Assembly (NCBI GenBank): GCA_016617855.1
Contig: JAECUM010010951.1
Coordinates: forward strand, 1 to 64,000
Direction: 5' to 3'
DNA length: 64,000 nt
Source of the DNA: Megalonaias nervosa
Taxonomy: Eukaryota; Mollusca; Bivalvia; Unionida; Unionidae
Below, piece after piece: positions 9,185 to 19,049 of the stretch. The first letter of the stretch is position 1. Each line of letters begins with the position of its first letter. Both the position numbers and the translations under genes were made by a program. A model generated the notes under the pieces. The model worked only from the letters and a program-made list of their open reading frames with translations, had not been told where the DNA came from and did no database searches.

Positions 9185-9743
9185 ATGTCAACGTCCTTGA
9201 CTGAGTCAAGAGAATTATTACAACAGATCGTCACTAATACAGCATCATCAAAAACCACAATGATATCATTAAGTTCGACCAATCCTGAGTTTAGCAGTTA
9301 ACATTCCAACCGTAATTCCAGCAAAAGAAATAGCATTAGCGCAATTACGAGTTTATCATAGCTGGCCAAATATTAGATCAAAACCATTCGGTGGATTACA
9401 GCCAAATAATTCATTAGTATTTGCAAATAAGAATAAACCTGATGGAACTCCTGACTGGCAAGTAGTCAGTATTCCAACGGGTAGTTATCAAATAGAACAG
9501 ATCAATGATGAGTTTCAACGCAGAATTAAATCTATTACAGGAAAAGAATCAAAAATAGCAATTACTGTTTACGAACCAACATTATCAGCAGCGATTGAAA
9601 TAAATTCTCCTGATTATTCCGTAGATATTTATCAAAGTTCGATTAGATCAATATTAGGCTGGCCTGAAGTTGAACTAGTTTATAAAGGCCCACCAGAACC
9701 ACAACGATCTGATTTCGTTACAGATAAAAAAAAATATTTATAA
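9185..9743 (+). pseudogene. minor capsid (penton-like) protein, 3' truncated
   Basis: MSTSLTESREL at 9185 is followed by a frameshift near 9300, then IPTVIPAKEIALAQLRVYHS and SIPTGSYQIEQINDEFQRRI. This aligns with the N-terminal half of the element 2 gene at 31742-32483 (ISATVWHSMANVKLN, KIPQGPYNVTDLSKTI, SIASLLGL versus SIRSILGW). The C-terminal beta-rich half of the element 2 protein has no counterpart here. The frame ends DKKKYL-stop in an A run at 9743 and unrelated coding sequence follows. A single jelly-roll vertex protein is inferred from length and synteny. Confidence 0.6.
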
Positions 9744-10366
9744 AGCTTCCAGAATATCGAAAAAATGAATATCCATAGACAAGAGAAGAAAAATATATTA
9801 AAGAAATTGAAACCTATTTTGCAGATGTATTTGATGGTAAAAAAGGTAAAGTAACAACAATTGATGTTGAATTAATTGACTCATTTTCTAGTCCGATTAA
9901 ATCTGAGCATGAACGTGTACTTAATGATCTAAGAAATTTATTTTCCAGCATCAACACTTTTTATGACGATGATTTATAAAATCAGATAATTGAAACAATA
10001 CAACATTTGAATCAAATTGCATCAGATCTGCAATATATGAATAAGGTTATCGTTGACAGAGAAAAAATATTAATAAACCCATTGACAGATAAATACATAG
10101 GAAGTTATATAGTTAATGAAGACGACCCAATTCAGCGTGTTCCACTTAATCGTGTATTTAAAATGGTATTTCTTAAATATTATAAAATAACAGAAGAACA
10201 GCTACCAACATTTACAATTCCAGGATTTAATCATGAGGAAATGAAGAAATCAGTTAATGATCTTATTGATGAACACTTTAAAAGAATATGTGATTCATGG
10301 AGAAAATTAATCCCGCCACCAACCATTCTTAAATATAATAATGATTCTAACAAAGAATCGATGTAA
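9744..10366 (+). pseudogene. unknown helical protein, element 1
   Basis: One frame runs from about 9744 to the stop at 10366 with two internal stops (after RKNEYP near 9779 and after FYDDDL at 9977-9979). The translation is charged and mostly helical: EEKYIKEIETYFADVFDGKK, HERVLNDLRNLFSS, then NQIASDLQYMNKVIVDREKI and FTIPGFNHEEMKKSVND. The last 119 residues are open from 10007. Its 5' end abuts the truncated minor-capsid gene, so a deletion may have removed the start. No family recognised. Confidence 0.5.
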
Positions 10367-10374
10367 TTGGCTTA

Positions 10375-12330
10375 TGATCGGATATCCTTCTCCTTGAGGA
10401 ATTATCCGCACTTGAACATTCTGCCGTCTCAGCGGGAGCTAGATTTGATCTAGACAGACTACAGAAATCTAAATTTAGTTTTTCGATGCAAGATCTGGCT
10501 TTAACAAATATGGATATAACTAAACGTATCCGTGAAGCAAAGAAGGAATTTCGAGACGATGGTGCGGCTCATATGTGGTCGACATTCAGGATTATGACTA
10601 CCATCGATGCTAGAATGAGTGACGAACGAGGCAGAGATATTATTAGCTCTCTCGACAATCAGCTATATATTATTCTAGTAAAATTTATTGTAAATACAGA
10701 CGTACAGACGAAGGCACTTGGATTATTCGTGAAAAGCGCGACCCTATACGCGTTACTGGAAATAATACTGTTACATTAAATAATAAATCCAAGCCAGGAA
10801 TACTGACTGGTATTGATGAACCGTATTATGAACGGGAGTATCCTGTAACTGCAGTTGTTTATGCACTGTATCCGCTAAATAATAAACCTAAGGTTGGGGA
10901 TCTCAAACCAATGAAATTGTCAAGTAGACTAAACTGCGTAGCTGAGCGAGTTATGGAATATTTCTCAAACGTAATACGTGGAAACGGTTTAACGGATCTA
11001 AGACGTGGAAAAATAAATACATGGGCAGCGACAGTTTAAGATAACCGAGCATCTATCAGCGACGTTGCTAAGCTAGAAAAGAAATTAAGATTTCCAATAG
11101 CAGTAAAAACACTAACCGGAGAAATTTTGTACAAACCAAAATATATAAAAAATGGAACCCCTATAACAATCATTGATCAAAACGCACATGCATGGACTAA
11201 TGCTGTAACAATATTTCCACGGGATAGGACAGTTAAATTTTATAGCGATTATATATTTGACGTTATCAGTGATATTAGTTAGAGTGACCCTGTATCTGTT
11301 TGGTTATTTCAGAGTTCAGATTCGTATTACGATCAGTTTGTAAGACCTAACGAAAAAATTTATCGTGCAGAATCTCTTCATGAAGAAATGAAGAATCTTG
11401 CATTGAAACATACTTCTGACGATGTCGAGGTTGAAGGATTATTAAATAATTGTTTTACAGTTCCATCGGTTGCTGCTCACTTTGCTCAAGAGAAAAATTC
11501 ATGGAAACCGACACGATTAGAATTCCTTGAAAACATCCAACACAGTTGTATCGAAACGGACACTGTGGATTATGGAATACGAAATATGATTATAGCGACG
11601 TTATCTCAGTTGATATGGTAGCGTGTTTTCCTGGAAGTTTTCTTGGATACGGAGAGTGTTCTGAACACTTTAAGAGATTTGGACATCCATCACACGAGAT
11701 GACCATTGTTGCAATAAACGGACCCTTACCAGATTTTGACTTAAAATTATTTGCTTGTATAGAATCATTTGAGTTTGCAAAAAATCTGCATCCGATTATT
11801 TATGTTTGGTTTGGAAGACATTTCTTCGAAAAATATGGGGCTCCAATAGTGTTATTACAATATATGCTTGATAATAAAATATTGATATCATTGAAAGTAA
11901 CTGAAGCAATTATATCGTATCGTTCACAGAAACAAGTCTGGTTACCAGAACCCTTGACAGAGTCAGGTGATAAAAATCCTGATGTGATTGATCATGAAAA
12001 TAAAGTTGCAAAAGATCTTGGTAGGAAAATAATCAGTAAATTTACTCAAGGAGGATCTTATGATCATAAACGAATGTGTACAAGATTAATTATGGACGAT
12101 GCTGAACTCGATTTTATAATTTCTGATACAACGGAAAAAAAAATACATTTATAAGTCGAAGCAATGCTTATTTATCAGATGGGTCTAAATTAGGTACAAT
12201 CGTGAGCTATATTGATGGCGACTGACCGCAGTTTACTCATTTAAGATCTTCTATGCTAGCTTACTTTTCGATAAATCTATTGTCGATGATAAATAGATTT
12301 CCTCTGATTGCAGTAAGAGTCGCTACAGAT
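10375..12330 (+). pseudogene. polymerase-like part of replication protein, element 1
   Basis: This is the 5' two-thirds of a long broken gene that continues into a helicase and an HNH domain. The order of blocks is FSMQDLALTNMDITKRIREA, REYPVTAVVYALYPL, MEYFSNVIRGNGLTDLRRGK, RPNEKIYRAESLHEEMKN, then YSDVISVDMVACFPGSF, which resembles polymerase motif A (D....YPS). KDLGRKIISKFTQGG may be motif B. VRVATDSFYINK near 12320 resembles motif C (DTDS). Breaks: a frameshift near 10690, stops near 11038 and 11279, a frameshift near 11590, another in an A9 run near 12140 and TGA at about 12223. The polymerase assignment is inference; it could be a distinct replication domain. Confidence 0.45.
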
Positions 12331-13576
12331 TCATTTTATATAAATAAAAATGCGGATTTGTTAAAACAATTACATATTAACAATTATGCATCATGGGGAT
12401 CATGGAGAATAAAACAAGAAAATATACTTAGTTATTCTGAATCTGCCGACATTGAAATTAAGGAAATATATTACAAAAATAATCAAATATCAGAATTGTC
12501 ATCTGCATCATCTGTATATGATCCTGGGGCTAGACATAAGACTGTTTATCTTTATGGATGTGGTGGTTCAGGTAAAACAGCTCGTGCGATTAAATTATTC
12601 ATGAACAACCATTCAGATATAATTGTTTTGACACCGACACATAAACTCGCCAGAAAAATAAAAGAACGAGGAGTAAAATCATGTACATATCATAGTTTCT
12701 TCAGATGGTGCGGAGACACATGGACTCCTGAGCGAATGGGTGAGAAATATATACCTAAGTATATTATCTGGGACGAGATAGACACGGTATCGTTGGAAAT
12801 ATTAAAAATATTCCTTGAATGGTTATTGACTAAAAATACTACTGTAATAATGTGTGGCGATCATGGTCAACTACCACCCTTTATTGGTCAATCTCCACAT
12901 GAATGGTTAAAATCATTTGTAGATTACTACGAAGAAATAAATGATGATCATAGAGCTATTGATGAATCGTTGAAAGAGTTTAAAAGGTTAATCAGACTGC
13001 AGCCAGATAAAATACAGTGTGAGATAATGCGTAAAGTAATTCCAGAAACTACTATGAATGATTTTTTTGAATTTATGGAGACCTGCTGATTTGATAGTCG
13101 CAAGTAGAAAGATAGTTCGTGATGAACTGCAAGAGAAATTATTTACGTTACATAAAGAAAAGTTTTCAAATCTACCTGTACCATTATGTTATCGCCCAGC
13201 AGATACTCGACGACAGAATATTGAAGTTGAAATTCCTGGTGGTGGAATACAAAATCTTGTATTGAATGATATTGTTTTGGTTGCTGTTGATGTTGTTGAG
13301 AACGCGTTGAGCATGGATAAATCTCCGTGGACGTTAGGATACGCTATAACGATTCACTCGTCACAAGGATTAACTATTTCTGATACAAATATCTGGATTG
13401 TCGATGATCGGATCGAATGGTCAAATTTAGTTTATCTAGCAGTATCTCGAGTCAGAAGAATATCTCAGCTGCGGAGGATTATCATGGATTACGTGATAAC
13501 TGAAGAAATCACCAGCGACTTTGTCGTCATAAAGAAAATATTAGCGAGTTATAAACAATGTGAAAAAAAAAAATAA
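12253..13576 (+). pseudogene. SF1 (Pif1/RecD-like) helicase domain, element 1
   Basis: Two overlapping frames (12253-13089 and 13058-13576, frameshift near 13080) make one helicase. Walker A is YGCGGSGKTARAIKLF, Walker B YIIWDEIDTVS, motif III MCGDHGQLPPFIG, motif V TIHSSQGLTI, motif VI VYLAVSRVR. This set is typical of superfamily 1B 5'-3' DNA helicases. The polymerase-like motif C lies immediately upstream in the same frame, so helicase and polymerase-like parts are probably one polypeptide. The frame ends in an A11 run; HNH coding continues in another frame. Confidence 0.8.
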
Positions 13577-13799
13577 GCGTGACTTTGATCTTGATGCTGA
13601 ATTTATTATAACGCTGAAACAACGACAGAACAATCATTGTGCAAGTTGTAACTGTAATATGCTATGGAAATATTCGAATAATAATCCAAGATAGTTCACC
13701 GTAGACAGAATTAATAGTGATCGTGGTCACACACGCGAAAATATGATGCTAACGTGTCTTGAATGTAATCGACGTAGGGGTGCAAGTTTACAAAAGTGA
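13577..13799 (+). pseudogene. HNH endonuclease domain, element 1
   Basis: In the frame entered just after the A run at 13562-13572: LKQRQNNHCASCNCNMLW, then FTVDRINSDRGHTRENM and LTCLECNRRRGASL. The two Cys pairs (CASC, CLEC), the DRIN and GHTREN segments and the terminal NRRR fit a zinc-bound HNH nuclease. There is one in-frame TAG (about 13693). It probably was the C-terminal domain of the polymerase-like/helicase protein. Its stop overlaps the convergent integrase end by about 12 bp. Confidence 0.65.
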
Positions 13800-14770
13800 A
13801 CGCGGTGGTAATTGTGTGTCCTCAGGAATTACTTGTAATTGTTCACGTACAAATCCACGTTGAGGAGCCGTCGAATCTAATCTGTAGATTGCAGGTCTAC
13901 CTGTGGATCTTACCACGCTGGAAATTGTATGTGTAGTCACACTCCAGATAGAATCAATTGCTCTTTTTTTTTACCACCTCCACGTTCACCAGGTTCATAT
14001 AAATATCTTACAGTTACATTACCTAATACTAGTTGAGAGGAAGATTCACGTCGTTGTATTGGTACATGTTTCTTTTTAATTGCATTAGCAGGCTTCATAG
14101 ATGATGCACGAGTAATTTCATTATTCAACGCAGCTATCACACTTGGTAACCTTGCAACCCACTCACGAGATCTCTCCCCGGACTTAAAGTCAGTGGATAT
14201 TTCCCTTGCATATTGATATCCAAATAACCGCTCAGCAAGTGTTCGATTAAATCGTTCAACGATTGCCTGATCACGATGAATTTCAGTGTGTCCTCGTCTG
14301 ATTTTAACGTTATGTTTTTTCATCAACGATAATACTGCACCAAGAAATTCTTTGCCAGGATCAGCCTGTAATAGCTGTGGCCATCGCAAGGGTCCTCGTT
14401 GATAAATTCGTTCAAACGCAGATGCAGCTTCAGTTTCTGTCTTTGTTGACAGTGGTTCTGCTTCTTTATATCTACTTGCAACGTCAACGACAGTTAACGC
14501 GTATTTGTACGTGTGTGATTGACGTCTACCAATTTCAATGGTGTCATGTGGCAAAAATAAAATATCTGCTTGATGAACTTCATTAGGGGTGCTGACATCA
14601 AAATGTGCGTACTGAATTTTTTTTAGGTGGTGGTAGATAAATTTGCCATATTGCCTGTCGTGCTAACCAATTTGCAGCAACAGAACGTGAAACGTTTGCT
14701 GCTTCAGCAAGTTTAGTAATCGCTGCTCTGCCTCTCCAATATCCTCTTGGGCTATAATAAACAGACTCCA
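13788..14770 (-). pseudogene. retroviral-type integrase, element 1
   Basis: ATG at 14770 (MESVYYSPRGYWRGRAAITK, a helix-turn-helix-like N-terminus). The open core is 14554-13937. Catalytic residues are HQAD (first Asp), LLQADPGKEFLGA (second Asp) and QAIVERFNRTL (Glu). After a frameshift in the T run at 13964-13972 the C-terminus reads IDSIWSVTTHTISSVVRS and RGFVREQLQVIPEDTQLPP, as in Polinton-type integrases. A second shift lies in the T run at 14617-14624. It would insert element DNA into the host genome. Both shifts are in homopolymers. Confidence 0.85.
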
Positions 14771-14787
14771 TTATAATAGTTATATAA

Positions 14788-15291
14788 TTAATTACCAGCC
14801 CCTAACATTATTTTACCTTTCATAGCAGTTTTTATTAGAAAACTAGCAAGTTTTTCTCTGAGAGATTTATCGGGTATAGAATTTAACGCATGAATCAATT
14901 TCATATCTGCGAGATGCCGTTGTTGTAAATCTTTACTTTTATATGCAACATCATGAACATGACACGCTTGATCAGTCTTATTTATTGAATACTCTCCAAG
15001 TCGCGGTTGATCTTGATCATCAAGTCGGATATCAAGTCGAGTTCCAGGACCACAATAATTATATCCTGGTAATTGTTTTTTCCCGGGATATTTAGCCCAT
15101 GGAACTCCTGGTAATTTCCCTAATGAAGCAGCGATATCTCCACCTGTCTTTGTCGATGAAATAAATTTATATTTTCTTGTGCCACATTTTGCACATTTGC
15201 CTGTAATTGCACGTCTTTTATTTTTTCTTGTTATTGTTGTTAATCCAGTGGTGGACGTGGGTACTCTGCATCGAACACAATATAGACTCAT
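14788..15291 (-). CDS. zinc ribbon-phospholipase A2 fusion, element 1
   Basis: 167 residues, intact. Residues 1-45 form a four-Cys zinc ribbon (YCVRC ... GKCAKCGTRKY) of the DUF5679 type. From about residue 75 it is a parvovirus VP1-like secreted PLA2 domain: GYNYCGPGTRL is the calcium loop and DQACHVHDVAYKSKD carries the catalytic His-Asp. The last 30 residues are helical and hydrophobic. In parvoviruses this domain opens endosomal membranes during entry; the same role is inferred here. The start codon is 12 bp from the divergent ATPase start, so they share a very short AT-rich promoter region. Confidence 0.85.
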   Translation of the reverse strand: MSLYCVRCRVPTSTTGLTTITRKNKRRAITGKCAKCGTRKYKFISSTKTGGDIAASLGKLPGVPWAKYPGKKQLPGYNYCGPGTRLDIRLDDQDQPRLGEYSINKTDQACHVHDVAYKSKDLQQRHLADMKLIHALNSIPDKSLREKLASFLIKTAMKGKIMLGAGN

Positions 15292-15303
15292 ATTATTTAT
15301 TAT

Positions 15304-15972
15304 ATGGATATAATTGACATCTCAGCGACACGAAAGCAAGAACCAGTAAGGCACCATCCAGCACTACCAAACTCTATTAGAATGATTATAATAGGCCCAT
15401 CTGGATCTGGTAAGACACAATTATTACTTAATCTGATAATGCGATGGCTCAAGCGGAATAAATTATATTTAGTAGCACCATCTGTAGATGATCAACGATG
15501 TTATGAAGTACTTAAAAATTTTAATAAAAATGCAAAATTATTAGACGAAGACGGAAACGATATTATTGATTTTATCACCGATAATGATGAAGCGCCATCT
15601 GTAGATGACCTAGATGGATTTATTAATAACCTCGTAGTATATGATGATGTGATGCTGGACAAACAATCAAATCCAGCTCGGATATTTTCCAGAGGCAGAC
15701 ATAAAAATACGGACGTGATTTATGTTACTCAGCGATATACACAAATACCTAAAGTGATCAGAGACAACTGCAATATTTTAGTTGTGTTTAATGGAGTAGA
15801 TAATTATACTTTACAAAATATTTATTATACCTGGTGTTCAGGGGATATGGACATGATTAAGTTTAAAAACTTCTTTTCAAAAGCACAAGCTGTTCCGTTC
15901 GGATTTACAACAATAAATTTACATGACCCAAGATCTAGGTATCGTATAGGTCTGGATAAAATGTTTGGTTAA
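15304..15972 (+). CDS. FtsK/HerA-type DNA packaging ATPase, element 1
   Basis: 222 residues, intact. Walker A is IIIGPSGSGKTQLLLN (residues about 29-44). Walker B is NNLVVYDDVMLD (about 112-122). A downstream polar block VIYVTQRYTQIPKV carries the sensor Gln. This is the A32-like packaging ATPase of Polintons, adintoviruses and large DNA viruses, which pumps genomic DNA into capsids. Homologue: the broken element 2 gene at 29942-30617. ATG follows TTATTTATTAT. Confidence 0.88.
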   Translation: MDIIDISATRKQEPVRHHPALPNSIRMIIIGPSGSGKTQLLLNLIMRWLKRNKLYLVAPSVDDQRCYEVLKNFNKNAKLLDEDGNDIIDFITDNDEAPSVDDLDGFINNLVVYDDVMLDKQSNPARIFSRGRHKNTDVIYVTQRYTQIPKVIRDNCNILVVFNGVDNYTLQNIYYTWCSGDMDMIKFKNFFSKAQAVPFGFTTINLHDPRSRYRIGLDKMFG

Positions 15973-15976
15973 TTAC

Positions 15977-16252
15977 AGCAGCAGAGAGGGTAAACTGACA
16001 AAAATTGAATGACTCGGCGAGTAAACAAAACACGCCTAAAATTTGAAAAAAAAATATATCAACGAACGAGTAACAAAAACGAACTAACCCGTCGATTTCG
16101 TTATTATGGCCTGTTTACCGCAACAACGAAATATGTTCGGTTAGCGGATTTGGTTTAGCGTTATTGACCTTATTTTTCAGCCCTTCGTAGGAACCTTTAT
16201 TTTTGCTAACGGACCCTCGGAAAAAGTTGTAGGGTTCACCCCCTCTGCTGCT
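15977..16252 (-). mobile_element. 276-bp MITE-like copy of the terminal family
   Basis: Its left end is AGCAGCAGAGAGGGTAAACT followed by GACAAAAAT, matching the inverted right end of the small element (AGCAGAGAGGGTGAACTGATAAAAAT). Its right end, inverted, is AGCAGCAGAGGGGGTGAACC, matching the left ends at 2109 and 3275. So it has both end types and may be a deletion derivative in reverse orientation, or simply the element 1 right terminus with an accidental internal copy. Confidence 0.5.
16138..16252 (-). repeat. element 1 right terminal inverted repeat
   Basis: The reverse complement of the left terminal repeat, with matching blocks CCTACAACTTTTTCC, AAAAATAAAGGTTCCTAC and GGCTGAAAAATAAGGTCAAT, and small indels. 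Confidence 0.8.
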
Positions 16253-16501
16253 AGTAGTAATAAAGAAGGGTTTGACTTTATCTTATGAAAGAAATGCTAA
16301 GTTACGGAGCACCAACGTTTGTTACCCCAACCAAACAGTTCTTAAGTTGGTGATGGAATATACATGCACGAGATATCAGTCCAATTAGTGTAGTATGGCT
16401 TTTATAGTGATTCGGGCAGCAAATATTACCAACAGCACAAACAATTAGAGAGGAGGTTTCCCTGGAATTCAATCAGATACAATCATTGCCAACAATCTAT
16501 A

Positions 16502-16906
16502 TTGATGGGGTCTAGAAGCGATGTGGAGGAGTCTTCAGAACACGTCGAATGTATCACGTTTCGGCGTGAAATTACCTACTACCCTGAAGACGAGACCGCA
16601 AAAATACATCGTCATCCGGAGTTATTCATCTGTTTCCGGTTACCATCAACATCTGGTTCGCGTAGGCGGAACGGACCTATCCACATACAATTGGGCTCGT
16701 GGTCCTTACCTCACGCTATGAGTGAACATCACTCTCCACTATCGACAGATACATTACGTGAACTGTTCTTTAACGTATCGGAAGAACAATTTATGGAATA
16801 TGTAGATGTGCTTGAGGATGATTCGTACGAAACTTGGCAGCTTAACAGCGATGGCACTAGTGCCAGTGGATCCATTAAAAGAGAACATCGATCAGTGATT
16901 ATATGA
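16502..16906 (+). CDS. unrecognised 134-residue ORF in the relic
   Basis: Open from ATG 16502. The product is hydrophilic and acidic toward the C-terminus (EEQFMEYVDVLEDDSYETW). No motif is recognised, and it may be a chance survivor of a decayed gene. Confidence 0.25.
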   Translation: MMGSRSDVEESSEHVECITFRREITYYPEDETAKIHRHPELFICFRLPSTSGSRRRNGPIHIQLGSWSLPHAMSEHHSPLSTDTLRELFFNVSEEQFMEYVDVLEDDSYETWQLNSDGTSASGSIKREHRSVII

Positions 16907-16939
16907 GAGCCTGGGACAACCGCTCGGACGTTGGGTAGG

Positions 16940-17545
16940 CTAACAGAGCATGGAACAGTTTATGCGGATCCCACTCCTAACTTTTGGATGAGATCTACGT
17001 GGCTCTGGGACCGACTTTGGGCCAGGAGAGCATCTATTTTTGCCATCGCTAATGAATACCGCCTTATATACAGTTCTTGCAGTTGCCCGTATTTCGCTCA
17101 TGCAAATCATATAATTTTCCGCCTCGTTTAAAATGAGGATGAACTCCTTATCGAAAAGGCAAGCATCCCGTAGGGCCCGCGAAACCACGTATTCCATAGA
17201 GGTCACCTTACCCGCAGCAATGATCCGAAATACGATCATAGTTTTTAGCTTTCGTGAGGAGATGGCGGACGGTGAACTGTCCAGCCAGCGAGAAGAGTTC
17301 ACCCCACAAGTAACACATCTTTCAAAGGTATAGCGAGCGCGGCAGTCAGAATTGTGGCAACCGCACCACATGTGCCATCCCGACCCATGTGGATACAGTG
17401 CAAAATCTTGCCGCTATACTGTCAACAGTGTTGGCCGATCCTCCATATTTTTTGCAGAGAGACCGTCGCTGTTCGATCTCTGTATTAAGCTGAACCTCGA
17501 CATTACCAGTCTTCTTTAGACGGTAGTTATGAGGATCTTCTTGGG
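16940..17545 (-). pseudogene. conserved membrane protein relic, element 3
   Basis: The minus strand from about 17540 reads VQLNTEIEQRRSLCKKYGGS, then after frame changes a Cys/Gly stretch, then TSMEYVVSRALRDACLFDKE and FILILNEAENYMICMSEIRA. The latter parallels LSDGKISDEEFATIMKTY of the element 1 membrane protein, and the N-terminal coil also fits. The hydrophobic middle is badly damaged. Confidence 0.5.
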
Positions 17546-17707
17546 GCTAGGTAATGAATAGTGAGATATATTATGATTTGATATCGAGAGAACATGTTTA
17601 AGTCGTAAAATTTACTATTTCAATAGGTAGTCTAATCTTGACTAGAAATAAAGATCTTGCTCATGTTTGTACCATTTTGATTTAAAATAGTATCGTGTGT
17701 CAGATAT

Positions 17708-18250
17708 TTAAATGGTGAATTTATAATCAATTGCACTTGTTGTTACCTTCTCATAGCCCAACATTTCTGTCGTATTCAGAACGATTATAGGGTCGTTGCA
17801 CTCCTGTAGCCGTGCAAGGGAAATGTCGAACATAATACTGGAGCCCTCAAGATGAAAACAAGCCACGAGCGTAAAGATGCATGTGCTCTCCGCTATCAAG
17901 ACAATTGGCAGCTGACATAATTGGGTTACCTCTAGAGTAAACAAGATGAAGTCGAACACCTTCTGATGTCAGTGTAAACTTAGTCACTGACGTTAAAGGA
18001 ACTGCAAAGTTTGTGAGTCGTACAGCTGCATAGATATGCTTTTGTAGCAGCGTCTTGAGGATCAGTAGGTTCTCACACAGCCATTACGATGCTTGCATGC
18101 ATATCCAGGAGCATTATTAGCCGGGCGGTTCTGTCAACAGTGTATTGATTGGTTTTACAGTTAACGTATAATTTGGTGAAGGCATCCATGCGATCTACGG
18201 GTTCTTCTACAATTTTCTTTGATTTTATATTTAAGATATTTAGAATATCT
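17708..18250 (-). pseudogene. fibre-like protein relic, element 3
   Basis: The minus-strand translation contains EEPVDRMDAFTKLYVNCKTN, then RLIMLLDMHASIVMAV, a stop, and EPTDPQDAATKAYL, the diagnostic fibre-shaft repeat also present in element 1 as DAATKKYVDD. After further shifts it continues VTKFTLTSEGVRLHLVYSRG and GSSIMFDISLARLQECND, probably the head domain. An alternative reading of the last part as another protein cannot be excluded. Confidence 0.55.
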
Positions 18251-18491
18251 CAGCTGGATCAGGAAGTTTTTCTCCATTTTGGGGTTGTACCACTTCCGTA
18301 TATCCTCGCGCTGCTCTCGTGCGAGAAAGGCTTCGAGGTAGTTGGAAGAGGAAGTTATTGTCTATCGGTATGGTCATGGTGTACATGTATGCAGTGGAGA
18401 AACTAACTGCTACTGCAGTAATTGTCATGTGGATTGAAAGAATGTAATGTACCAAATTTTCATCTGCACTAACTGAAAATAATTGATGCAA
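18240..18491 (-). pseudogene. short ORF upstream of relic fibre
   Basis: An 83-residue open frame with one hydrophobic segment (LVHYILSIHMTITAVAVSFS). It lies directly before the fibre relic in the same direction and may be its displaced 5' part or a separate decayed gene. Confidence 0.25.
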
Positions 18492-19049
18492 GTTTACCTC
18501 CTAATGATGATAATTTTCATTTCACTTTTTCTTCACTTTCACCCGTCCATTTTGTAATATTACATGTAAACTCATCAGATGAACCAACCAGCAATTTTAA
18601 GTATATTCATAAAGCTGCATGTTGTAGAATGTGGCACCATGTGGCTCGTTGAGCATGCGTAAAAACAGTAGGCACATGGTAAAATAAAACACGTGCCTAA
18701 TTCCTGAGAAAATGTATCGCATGAACAAGCATATTTGGGTCGCAAGTACTATACAGACAGTTCTAGCAGTAGTTGCATATTGGATAGCGCTGTGCACATT
18801 TCATTGTGTACGAACATGTTAAGAAAACAATTTAAAAGTGACTGGCAGAATTAAACCCGCTAATACTTGCGTCCGATTTCGTTTTCCTTTTCTTGTTTCG
18901 TTTAAAAGAAGAATCTCACTCATATTAAAATTAATATAATTAAGCCTTGTATAGTTTGTGAAACATCTCAATTGTCTCAGCATTCTTTGCTCGGAAATCT
19001 TTAACCTTTCTCAATACATGTATGTGATTGCGCTTTGGTGGGTGAGTCT
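18492..19049. other. spacer within the relic
   Basis: AT-rich. I see no coding signal, repeat or RNA gene here. Confidence 0.5.

Larger units (their letters stand above)
3275..16252 (+). mobile_element. Element 1: Polinton/adintovirus-like transposon
   Basis: A 13-kb unit bounded by inverted repeats of about 115 bp. It encodes a packaging ATPase, adenain-type protease, capsid candidate, fibre and retroviral-type integrase, the set that defines Polinton/Maverick and adintovirus elements. Unusually, no classical protein-primed PolB is seen: the replication slot holds a polymerase-like region plus SF1 helicase plus HNH. Genes at 3.5-13.8 kb run rightward, integrase and PLA2 leftward, ATPase rightward. 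No 5-6 bp target duplication is visible; the flanks are ATGATT and AGTAGT. Several genes are broken. Confidence 0.85.

Noticed and set aside
17708..18010. Possible sliding-clamp (PCNA-like) relic
   Set aside because: The FTLTSEGVRLHL and ISLARLQECND pieces recall clamp proteins, but DPQDAATKAYL just upstream on the same strand identifies the region as a fibre gene.
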